A DNA stretch of 54,138 nt from JBBDNC01 sp040877875. Lineage in GTDB: Bacteria; Bacteroidota; Rhodothermia; Balneolales; Balneolaceae. Positions 35,079 to 42,883 of this stretch are shown here, one piece after another; positions within the stretch are counted from its first letter, which is position 1; every line of letters starts with the position of its first letter. The stretch is from NCBI GenBank assembly GCA_040877875.1, contig JBBDNC010000194.1, forward strand, positions 1 to 54,138, in the 5' to 3' direction. The notes under the pieces were generated by a model, which was not told the DNA's origin, did no database searches, and worked only from the letters and a program-made list of their open reading frames with translations. The position numbers were made by a program, and so were the translations under genes.

Positions 35079-36848
35079 TTATCCGGCGGTTTCCGGTTTA
35101 CGGGATTGCACCACAACTTCCTCGTCCGGATTTTCGCCTTCTTTGATGTGGAGGATTTCGTTGATCCCGGGGTCGTCCAGTACGTCGGTTCGCCCGGAGG
35201 GCCATTGGATGGTCATCTGTTGGATCCTGGATTTGCCGAGGCCGAAGAAAAGGGATTTACTGCCGGAACTCAGGTAGGAATTCCCTGCAATGACGATCTG
35301 GTTTTGTGTGACTCCGTCTGCCCGTTCCAGGGTAACTCTTGTACCGATGGCATCCCGGTTTGAGACTGTGCCCTCGAGGTCGAGCCTTACCCAATTATTT
35401 CCGGAGGTTTCGTTTTTTAATAATTGGGAAGGCGCTCCGTCGATATTGGAAAAAATGAGATCGGGTTTGCCGGATTGATTCATATCGATCACGGCCAGCC
35501 CCCGTGTGGTTTCGCGGTTGGAAAAATTGACGACCTTGTCGGTCACTTCTTCAAACTTTCCATTTCTCAGGTTCCTGTAAAACAGGTTTTCCGATTCTTC
35601 CGGTATTTCCCAGATCGGTCCGCTTCCCATCACCAGATCCTGAAAACCATCCAGGTTCAGATCGACGAACACAATACCCCAGCCGGATGACCGTGTACTC
35701 TTCATAATACCCGTGTGGAATGTTACATAGTCAAATCGAAGATTGGCGTAGTTTCTAAAAAGGGAAATCATTTGTCCCTCGAGATTGGTAACCACGAGAT
35801 CCATATTCCCATTTAAGTTAAAATCTGCCGCATCCAGTCCCATGCTGCTCTTGAATTCGTCGATCTGGGCCGAGATTCCTATTTCGGTAAACGTACTGTC
35901 TCCGTTATTCAGGTATAACCTGTTTGGAGACATATCATTTGCAAAATAGATATCCGGCCATCCGTCGTTGTTGATATCCGTCCAGATTGCAGCAAGCCCT
36001 TTTCCCGCTTCCCTGTGCCCTCTGTCATCCCGGTTGAGCACCCCGCTTTTTTCCGTTACGTTGGTAAAAGTCCCGTCTCCGTTATTCCGGAACAATACGG
36101 ACGGCTGACCTTCGAAGTTGGCAGGCAATAGTGAACTTCTGCCATAGTGCATGGGGTCGTCCTCATCCCATTCGACATTATTGACGATCAGAAGGTCCAG
36201 GAAACCGTTGCGGTTATAGTCGGCAGTAGAAGCGGTGGCTGCCAGGCACGGGCTATCCCCGCAAAGACCCTCAAGGTTTACCCCTGCCGAGTCGGTGATA
36301 TCCGTAAAAGTTCCCCCGTCATTTCGAAAAAGTTGTCCTCCGTTATAGGCTGCGACATACAGGTCCTGCCTGCCGTTATTATTGAAATCAAAAAAGAGGG
36401 CTCCCATGGGAAGCCCTTTGATCCCGTCAAGGCCGGTTTCCGTAGTAGACTCGCTAAATGTTCCGTCCTGATTGTTAAGAAACAGGGCAGAAGGAGAGCG
36501 TGAATTATCTGCATCCGGGTGAAACGAGGGCATGCCCGCGAAAAAAATATCCTCCCATCCGTCTCCGTTCACGTCACCCACGGCTACCCCGCCGCCCATT
36601 ACCTCTATATACCCGGGGTTTTCTCTGTAAATCGGTGCACGGGTATAATCTTCAAGGCCTGAGGAGGGAGTGACATCTTCAAGTTGAATAGATCCTGAGG
36701 ATTGGGAGAGCTGATTGAATCCCGGAAGCTGAATCCATCCTATAAAATGGGCGGAAAACAACAGCAGGGCTGCGAGGATAAATAAACCTGGAAGTCTGAA
36801 CTTCAAAGGGTTCGTTCTCGTCCCGGAATTAGAAGTGTTGCTGTCCAT
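35079..36848 (-). CDS. Membrane-anchored FG-GAP/VCBS propeller with ASPIC/UnbV domain (CRTAC1-like)
   Basis: The 589-residue protein (ATG 36848) has an N-terminal signal anchor (LPGLFILAALLLFSAHFIG). It then has seven calcium-binding-type FG-GAP/VCBS motifs (for example DVNGDGWEDI, DYNRNGFLDL, DINNDGWPDI, DLNLDGFQDL, DMNQSGKPDL), consistent with one integrin-like seven-bladed propeller. A C-terminal ASPIC/UnbV domain (RLDLEGTVSNRDAIGTRV, SGSKSLFFGLG, IQWPSGRTDVL) follows at about 475-575. The CRTAC1 family is exported and often accompanies SusC/SusD in Bacteroidota; ligand unknown. It is the left edge of the accessory locus and divergent from the heme/FG-GAP gene. Confidence 0.9.
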   Translation of the reverse strand: MDSNTSNSGTRTNPLKFRLPGLFILAALLLFSAHFIGWIQLPGFNQLSQSSGSIQLEDVTPSSGLEDYTRAPIYRENPGYIEVMGGGVAVGDVNGDGWEDIFFAGMPSFHPDADNSRSPSALFLNNQDGTFSESTTETGLDGIKGLPMGALFFDFNNNGRQDLYVAAYNGGQLFRNDGGTFTDITDSAGVNLEGLCGDSPCLAATASTADYNRNGFLDLLIVNNVEWDEDDPMHYGRSSLLPANFEGQPSVLFRNNGDGTFTNVTEKSGVLNRDDRGHREAGKGLAAIWTDINNDGWPDIYFANDMSPNRLYLNNGDSTFTEIGISAQIDEFKSSMGLDAADFNLNGNMDLVVTNLEGQMISLFRNYANLRFDYVTFHTGIMKSTRSSGWGIVFVDLNLDGFQDLVMGSGPIWEIPEESENLFYRNLRNGKFEEVTDKVVNFSNRETTRGLAVIDMNQSGKPDLIFSNIDGAPSQLLKNETSGNNWVRLDLEGTVSNRDAIGTRVTLERADGVTQNQIVIAGNSYLSSGSKSLFFGLGKSRIQQMTIQWPSGRTDVLDDPGINEILHIKEGENPDEEVVVQSRKPETAG

Positions 36849-36918
36849 GACATGAATAGATAACAAATTACTGTGGGTCAGCCGGCGGCTGAACGAGCAA
36901 AAAGGTTAAAAAAATAAA

Positions 36919-36938
36919 TATAGGTATCAGAACCTATA
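36919..36938 (-). terminator. Possible weak terminator after the DUF1508 gene
   Basis: TATAGGT and ACCTATA are perfect inverted arms around ATCAGA. On the minus strand the hairpin is followed by TTTATTTTTTT. It lies 64 bp past the small DUF1508 gene and upstream of the FG-GAP/UnbV start. The stem is A/T-rich, so efficiency is doubtful; an operator role for the downstream gene is an alternative. Confidence 0.4.
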
Positions 36939-37001
36939 CTTCAATTTAATGAGAGTAAAGCCAAAAAAACTTTAATAAAAAGATGAAAGGGTAAAGGAGG
37001 A

Positions 37002-37169
37002 TTAAACTCGTTTATAACTCGTACAACCGCCCTCTTCCTTTCCATTTTCCTCACAATCTTTTCTGGTTTCGAACCCTTTCCCGGAATGGGCTTTGATCTC
37101 ACCTTTCTTTGTGGTTAGCCTCCATCTCCATTCACCTTTCACATCTTTGTAAATTTCACATTTTGGCAT
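37002..37169 (-). CDS. DUF1508 (YegP-like) single-repeat small protein
   Basis: A 55-residue frame reads MPKCEIYKDVKGEWRWRLTT and continues with KKGEIKAHSGKGFETRKDCE and GGCTSYKRV. This fits the DUF1508/YegP fold (pattern F/C-E-I-Y-K-D, G-E-W-R-W-R-L, S-G-x-G-F). E. coli YegP has two such repeats; here there is one. Function is unknown. It lies between the divergent FG-GAP/UnbV and heme/FG-GAP genes on the minus strand. The ATG and stop are clean and the length is typical of single-repeat members, so I am fairly confident. Confidence 0.8.
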   Translation of the reverse strand: MPKCEIYKDVKGEWRWRLTTKKGEIKAHSGKGFETRKDCEENGKEEGGCTSYKRV

Positions 37170-37432
37170 AATAAGAAGACCTTCTAATTTAGAGTTTGAA
37201 TTCCAGTCTTTAGCAGTTTGATATCTCTGTCTGATAATACATTACTTTCGGGTTACTCTTCAACTATAAACAGTAAGTGTAATCGTCTGTGAGTTTATAT
37301 GTAAAAATTTACCCCTTCAAATTTTACGTAAAATTACCATTTTTTAAACTGCTTTCCAGATAGTCTGTCAATTATTATTGAAATTGCAGTGAGTTTCATG
37401 TTTTAAGTTTCATCTGCTCACTTCAATCGCCC

Positions 37433-39055
37433 TTGCTGAATAGAAAAACGGTTTATCTAATTCTCATTATTCTTGCGGCGATGATTGCCGTGGCAGTAAT
37501 TCAATTAACAAGAGAAAAGGGCCTCTTTGAATCCGGTATTCTGTATCTGACTCACGGTCAGGAATATTTGGAGGGGAAAAGATTATCGGAAGCGTATTGT
37601 TCCGGTTGTCATATTTATCCGGAACCCTCACTTTTACCAAAAAGCACCTGGAGATCTGAAACATTACCGGCTATGGGTCCTCTGTTGGGGATATATAGTC
37701 ATAATGGAACTCAATATAATTTTACTTCAAACAGAGTCCGAAACCAGTATCTTCCCCCCGGCTATTATCCTTCCGAGCCTCAGTTGAACAGTGAGGAGTG
37801 GCTAAAAATATTGGATTACTATGAGCAGGCTGCCCCGGAAAATTTAACTTCGGAAAGAGAAGGCAAAGAGATTGTGGAAGACTCCCTTTTCTTTCAGGCA
37901 CGCTCCCCTGATTATCTATCCGAATTGCCGCCGATTGTTACGGCCGTAAAATTTGATCCCGGAAACCGGCTGATCTATGTGAGTGATTCCGCTCAAAATG
38001 GCCTGATGGTCTTTGACCGAAATCTGCAATTGCAGGAAATCTATCCGTTTTCCAGTCCGATTTCCGATATTCAGTTTCTCGGGGATCCGGATCAACCCGG
38101 GCGGCGAAACATGCTATTAACCTACATCGGACATTTGGATCCGTCGGATGCCCCTCTCGGCTCTGTTGCCAAAGGGTGGATGGATCCGTCAACCGGCGAG
38201 GGGGATATACGTTCTGAAATCTATCGGGACAGCCTCACAAGACCTGTCGAAAGTCAATTTGCCGATCTGAACGGGGATGGACTTGATGATTTGCTGATGG
38301 GGGAGTTTGGGAACAGGATTGGAAAGCTTTCATGGCTGGAAAACCGTGGAGAGGATTTTAATCCCGATCGTAACGTACTGGTTGAAACTCCGGGTTGTAT
38401 TCAATCTCACACGCTGGATTTTACGAATAACGGGCTGCGGGATGTAATTTCCCTTTGCGCCCAGGTGGCCCAGTCAATTTATCTGTTTAAAAATCAGGGG
38501 AACGGAAAATTTGAGAGGGAAACTTTATTGCAATTTGAGATTACAGCCGGTTCGACATCCTTTGAATTGCATGATTTCAATGATGACGGACATCTCGACA
38601 TTCTGTATACAAATGGAGATAATGCTGATTTTTCAAAGGTCTACAAGCCCTATCACGGGGTATCTGTTTATTTAAATGACGGGAATGATTCTTTTACACA
38701 AGAGTGGTTTTATCCTGTTAATGGGGCTTATCGTGCGGTTGCGCGGGATTTCAATAAAAATGGCCGGTTGGATATTGCCGTGATCTCCTACTTTGCGGAC
38801 TATATCCGAAGCCCTGAAGAAGGATTTCTATTCTTTAAAAATGACGGCGGTCTTGAATTTACCCCCTATCACCATCCCGCCGCAAAAGCCGGGAGGTGGC
38901 TGACCATGGATGTGGCCGACTGGACGGGGGACGGATATGAGGATATCGTTCTGGGAAGTTTCCCATTTGGCCCCAGCCTGGCAAGCAGTCCTTTTCGGCT
39001 AAATTGGGAAGACAGCCCTCACTTTCTTTTATTGGAAAACAAATTGAAGGAGTAG
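37433..39055 (+). CDS. Membrane-anchored heme c/FG-GAP fusion protein
   Basis: The 540-residue protein has an N-terminal signal anchor (TVYLILIILAAMIAVAVIQL) and then a single heme c motif CSGCH in EAYCSGCHIYPEPSLLPKST. A beta-propeller with at least five clear FG-GAP motifs follows (DLNGDGLDDL, DFTNNGLRDV, DFNDDGHLDI, DFNKNGRLDI, DWTGDGYEDI). The motif C-x2-CH-x2-P-x-PSLL is, from memory, recurrent in Bacteroidota VCBS proteins. No ATG precedes the anchor; the likely start is TTG 37433 (or CTG 37436). It heads the plus-strand run leading to SusC/SusD, with a long 630-bp gap after it. Confidence 0.88.
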   Translation: MLNRKTVYLILIILAAMIAVAVIQLTREKGLFESGILYLTHGQEYLEGKRLSEAYCSGCHIYPEPSLLPKSTWRSETLPAMGPLLGIYSHNGTQYNFTSNRVRNQYLPPGYYPSEPQLNSEEWLKILDYYEQAAPENLTSEREGKEIVEDSLFFQARSPDYLSELPPIVTAVKFDPGNRLIYVSDSAQNGLMVFDRNLQLQEIYPFSSPISDIQFLGDPDQPGRRNMLLTYIGHLDPSDAPLGSVAKGWMDPSTGEGDIRSEIYRDSLTRPVESQFADLNGDGLDDLLMGEFGNRIGKLSWLENRGEDFNPDRNVLVETPGCIQSHTLDFTNNGLRDVISLCAQVAQSIYLFKNQGNGKFERETLLQFEITAGSTSFELHDFNDDGHLDILYTNGDNADFSKVYKPYHGVSVYLNDGNDSFTQEWFYPVNGAYRAVARDFNKNGRLDIAVISYFADYIRSPEEGFLFFKNDGGLEFTPYHHPAAKAGRWLTMDVADWTGDGYEDIVLGSFPFGPSLASSPFRLNWEDSPHFLLLENKLKE

Positions 39056-39685
39056 GTTTTGGAAAAGGAAAGTGTTGATTTTCTTAAAAAAATGATGACT
39101 TTACAAGTAAATTTGACCTGTTCATTCACCGAACATTGTAAACCGCAAATAGGAAAATTAATCTGAATTCAACTACCGCAATCCTTGCTTTTGGCTTCTT
39201 CTGTTTTTGTATTCTTGAATCCTGTCCAGGGCCGACCGACCGTGACGGTTCGATTGTCCTACTGAATCTGATGGAAATTGCGGACAGGAATCCTTCATAA
39301 CAACGATCTAATAAAATAGTATTAGATTTAACTAATTTTCTACTTAGCTTTTGAACCGGAGAATGGTTTCTTTAAAAATAGTTTGTTGAAGTAAAACCGG
39401 TTGATAATTATTTCCTTGATTAGTACTCAGGAAATATTATTTTACTGGTTCAGTGAAAGTTAACGGTAAATCGGCCATAAATATTGTTGTTGCTGTCGTA
39501 AAGGCGTGTTTTTTTAAGCGCATGTGGTAGCGTTATCAATGGATGGTGGTTGGTTTCAGTTAAAAAAAGGTTCTGAAAGCTTTGTTGGATATGGCACAAA
39601 ACTCACATCTGTGTAAGTAGCATGCTTGTCTTAAAAGGGTTCAGGATCGGTTAAATGATAATTTATAATAGGAGTAGGATATATT
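39056..39685. promoter_or_regulatory. Long susC leader with an imperfect 21-bp stem-loop
   Basis: This 630-bp stretch precedes susC. At 39395-39415 and 39430-39450, two 21-base arms pair at 17 positions (two of them G-T) around a 14-base loop; the innermost TATTTCC/GGAAATA and outermost AACCGG-type ends are the strongest. The loop base is about 235 bp upstream of the susC ATG, so it would lie in the 5' leader if transcription starts further upstream. A coding-like frame around 39160-39300 (hydrophobic stretch then a Cys) lacks any start codon and is not called. An AGGAG motif lies just before the ATG. Confidence 0.5.
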
Positions 39686-42600
39686 ATGGGTAAATACAAG
39701 TTACTATTAACAGTTTGCCTGTTTCTGGGTTTTGGCGCTACGGGAGTCGTGCAAAGTCAGACAGTTACCGGAACAGTGACGGATGCTGTTTCAGGTGAGA
39801 CGTTACCAGGGGTAAACATACTTATTGCAGGGACCGAGACAGGGACAGTTACCCTGTTAGACGGAACCTATGAACTGAACGTGCCGAATCTCGATGTCAA
39901 TTTGAGATTTTCGTATGTCGGATACCGTCCCCAGGTGATTTCACTTAACGGGAGAACGGAACTTGATGTTGAAATGGAAGCCCAGGTTTTAGGCGGAGAT
40001 GAGATCGTGGTGGTCGGGTACGGTACCCAGACGCGCGAAACCCTGTCGGGATCTGTCAGCTCTGTTTCAGGGGATCGAATGGAAAAAATTCCTGTTACGA
40101 ACATGGCCAACAGCCTGACCGGCCAGCTTCCGGGAGTCGTTACGGTCAACCAGAGCGGTGAGCCTGGAAATGACGGGGCAACGATCCGGATTCGCGGGAA
40201 CAGTACCTTGAATGACAACAATCCACTGATTGTAATTGATGGAATTCCGGATCGGGCCGGCGGGCTGGATCGGTTGAACCCGAGGGATATTGAAAACATC
40301 TCCGTATTGAAGGATGCTTCGGCGGCCATTTACGGGTCCCGGGCAGCGAACGGCGTGATCTTGATTACGACCAAGCGAGGCCAGGCGGGAGCCCCCGAGT
40401 TTTCGGTGAATCTGAACCAGGGCTTCAACCAGCCGACCCGGATTCCCGATATGGCGGATGCGGAAACCTATATGACGATGCTGAACGAGATCGACAATTA
40501 TAGAGGCTTTGGTGACAGGTATTCCCAGGAGGAGATCCAGTGCCACGCCCAGCAGCAGGATCCGTGGAACTGTCCCGACACCGACTGGTTTGACGAAGCC
40601 CTAAAGCCGGCTTCCTACCAGTCAAGAGCCGATATGTCGGTATCCGGTGGTAGCGAGGCTTTCAGGTACCGCCTCTCCTTTAGCGGCCAGACCGAAGACG
40701 GATATTACGAAAACAGTGCGACTCGTTACAATGAGTACAGTTTTCGCAGTAACCTGGACGGGCAGTTAAGCGACAATGTCTCTCTGGCTTTTGACGTCCT
40801 GGGACGATTTGAAGACCGGAACTTCCCGACGAATAGTGCAGGATCCACCTTCCGGATGCTGATGAGGGGAAAACCCAACGAACACGGTTTCTGGCCCAAC
40901 GGACTGCCCGCACCGGATATTGAAAACGGTGTGAACCCGGTTGTAACCGGTACCGATGCTACAGGGTACGACGATGACGAACGGTATTACTTCCAGACGA
41001 CCCTGAAAATGGATGTGGAAGTCCCCACGGTCGAAGGCCTCTCTTTTACCGGAACGGCTAACTACGACAAGGATTTCCGCCTGCAAAAACTGTGGCAGAC
41101 ACCGTGGACCCTCTATGACCTGACGGGCTTTGATTCGAACGGAGAACCGCAATTCAACGAAAGCTTGGTTCCCCAGCAGGATGCGAGTTTGCAGCAGTGG
41201 TCCGAACAGGGACACAATATTCTGCTAAACCTGATCGCCAAATACCAACAGGATCTGGAAAACCATTCCTATAGTATTCTGCTTGGAACCGAGCAGCAGC
41301 GAATTAAGAATTCCGGTTTCCGTGCGTTCCGCAGGTTTTTCCCGACCGACCAGATTGACCAGCTATCATTCGGTGGAGAGGATCAGCAGGACATTGGTGG
41401 AGGTGGCAGGCGTGATATTGGGAGTGATGACAAACCTAACGAAGCGATTCGTCTGAATTTCTTTACCCGTGTGAACTACAATTACCAGAGCAAGTACATG
41501 ATCGAGTTTGTCGGCCGGTATGACGGCTCGTACATCTTTCCCGAGGACAACCGGTTCGGCTTTTTCCCGTCTGTCTCCGTTGCATGGAGACTGGCGCAGG
41601 AAGACTGGTTCCGGAATTCAACCGACTTCTTTGACGAATTGAAGCTTCGGGCGTCTTTTGGCCAGACGGGGAATGACCGGATCGAGGAGTGGCAGTTTAT
41701 GTCAACCTTTCGATTTGGCAGTGGATATATTTTTAATCAGTCCGAGATTGTACAAAGTATTCTTCCGGGCCGTACTCCCAACCCGAATGTATCCTGGGAG
41801 GTTGCCAACCAGTTTGACGTGGGAATAGAAGCGACGATGTTCGACAACCGCCTCTCAATGGAGCTGGATTACTTTAACGAACTCCGAACGGATATTCTCT
41901 GGTGGAGAAACGCCTCTGTACCCCAAACGGCCGGGCTTAGCCTGCCGAGGGAAAACATCGGGGAAGTGAAAGCTTTCGGTTTTGACGGTTCCCTCTCATG
42001 GCGCCAGCAAATTGGCTCGGACTTCCTGATTGATGTGGGCCTAAACGGCGGATATGCGACCAATGAGATTCAGTTTTGGGATGAGCCGCCGGGAGCCCCC
42101 GAATGGCAACAGTCTACGGGCAGGATGATGGACGCCCCCCTGTATTATAATTCCATTGGAGTCTTCCGTGATCAAGCTCACGTAGAAAGCATGCCGAGCT
42201 GGCCCGGAGCCCGACCCGGCGACCTGATTTTTGAAGATGTGAACGGCGACGGTGTGATTAATTCGGACGACCGGATTCGTATAGAACGAACCGGACTGCC
42301 CACATGGAACGGCGGATTGAATATCGGCGGCCAATACAAGGCCATTGATTTTGTTATCCATTTCCAGGGAGCGGCAGGAGCCTCCCAGTGGGTCCAGACC
42401 CAGTCGGGTGACTTTGGGAATTATTTCCAGGATTTTGCCGAGGATCGTTGGACTCCGAGCAACACGGACGCCTCCGGGCCGAGATCCTTTCAGCGTGAGG
42501 AAGAGTACTGGATTTCCCAACGAAACACCCACTTTTATATGGACACGGATTATATCCGGCTCAAAAACGTGGAAATTGGGTATAACCTGCCTTCGGATCT

Positions 42601-42760
42601 TGCCAGCAGTATGGGTCTCCAAAGGCTGCGACTTTATGCAAATGGATTTAACCTGCTCACGTTCAGTGACTTCTGGATGGATCCAGAAGCTCGTTCCCAA
42701 TCAGGATCCTATTATCCACAAAAGCGGGTATTCAATCTCGGTTTAAGCATGTCATTTTAA
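39686..42760 (+). CDS. susC: SusC/RagA family TonB-linked outer-membrane transporter
   Basis: The 1024-residue protein has a signal peptide (LLLTVCLFLGFGATGVVQSQ) and a carboxypeptidase-regulatory-like domain (VTGTVTDAVSGETLPGVNIL, to about 100). The TonB plug includes SLTGQLPGVVTVNQSG, TIRIRGNSTLND, NPLIVIDGIPDRAG and VLKDASAAIYGSRAANGVIL. A 22-stranded barrel ends in FNLGLSMSF with terminal Phe. It forms the energy-dependent outer-membrane pore that pairs with the SusD lid encoded next. The substrate (glycan, peptide or other) cannot be read from sequence. Confidence 0.96.
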   Translation: MGKYKLLLTVCLFLGFGATGVVQSQTVTGTVTDAVSGETLPGVNILIAGTETGTVTLLDGTYELNVPNLDVNLRFSYVGYRPQVISLNGRTELDVEMEAQVLGGDEIVVVGYGTQTRETLSGSVSSVSGDRMEKIPVTNMANSLTGQLPGVVTVNQSGEPGNDGATIRIRGNSTLNDNNPLIVIDGIPDRAGGLDRLNPRDIENISVLKDASAAIYGSRAANGVILITTKRGQAGAPEFSVNLNQGFNQPTRIPDMADAETYMTMLNEIDNYRGFGDRYSQEEIQCHAQQQDPWNCPDTDWFDEALKPASYQSRADMSVSGGSEAFRYRLSFSGQTEDGYYENSATRYNEYSFRSNLDGQLSDNVSLAFDVLGRFEDRNFPTNSAGSTFRMLMRGKPNEHGFWPNGLPAPDIENGVNPVVTGTDATGYDDDERYYFQTTLKMDVEVPTVEGLSFTGTANYDKDFRLQKLWQTPWTLYDLTGFDSNGEPQFNESLVPQQDASLQQWSEQGHNILLNLIAKYQQDLENHSYSILLGTEQQRIKNSGFRAFRRFFPTDQIDQLSFGGEDQQDIGGGGRRDIGSDDKPNEAIRLNFFTRVNYNYQSKYMIEFVGRYDGSYIFPEDNRFGFFPSVSVAWRLAQEDWFRNSTDFFDELKLRASFGQTGNDRIEEWQFMSTFRFGSGYIFNQSEIVQSILPGRTPNPNVSWEVANQFDVGIEATMFDNRLSMELDYFNELRTDILWWRNASVPQTAGLSLPRENIGEVKAFGFDGSLSWRQQIGSDFLIDVGLNGGYATNEIQFWDEPPGAPEWQQSTGRMMDAPLYYNSIGVFRDQAHVESMPSWPGARPGDLIFEDVNGDGVINSDDRIRIERTGLPTWNGGLNIGGQYKAIDFVIHFQGAAGASQWVQTQSGDFGNYFQDFAEDRWTPSNTDASGPRSFQREEEYWISQRNTHFYMDTDYIRLKNVEIGYNLPSDLASSMGLQRLRLYANGFNLLTFSDFWMDPEARSQSGSYYPQKRVFNLGLSMSF

Positions 42761-42781
42761 TCGATGCGTCCGTTGAACCCG

Positions 42782-42807
42782 GCCTGGCCGTTTTCAAACG
42801 GCCAGGC
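42782..42807 (+). promoter_or_regulatory. Intercistronic stem-loop between susC and susD
   Basis: GCCTGGCCGTTT and AAACGGCCAGGC are perfect 12-base reverse complements separated by only TC, giving a very stable hairpin 22 bp after the susC stop. It is not followed by a T-run (AAGGGTCACGG), so it is unlikely to be an ordinary terminator. It more likely stabilises or processes the susCD transcript, or partly attenuates it. Confidence 0.6.
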
Positions 42808-42883
42808 AAGGGTCACGGCCGGCATTATGTCATGACATTCATTAACCGGATACAATCCAAAAATTTTGAAAAAATTAAATACC

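Noticed and set aside
37075..37105. T-loop-like GGTTTCGAACCC as part of a tRNA
   Set aside because: No acceptor, D or anticodon stems fit around it, and it lies inside the DUF1508 coding sequence.
39160..39300. Lipoprotein-like hydrophobic frame with a cysteine in the susC leader
   Set aside because: No ATG, GTG or TTG start in frame before the hydrophobic part; could be a remnant but not callable.
42782..42807. susC-susD hairpin considered as a terminator
   Set aside because: No T-run follows and susD needs transcription through it; a real terminator lies after susD.
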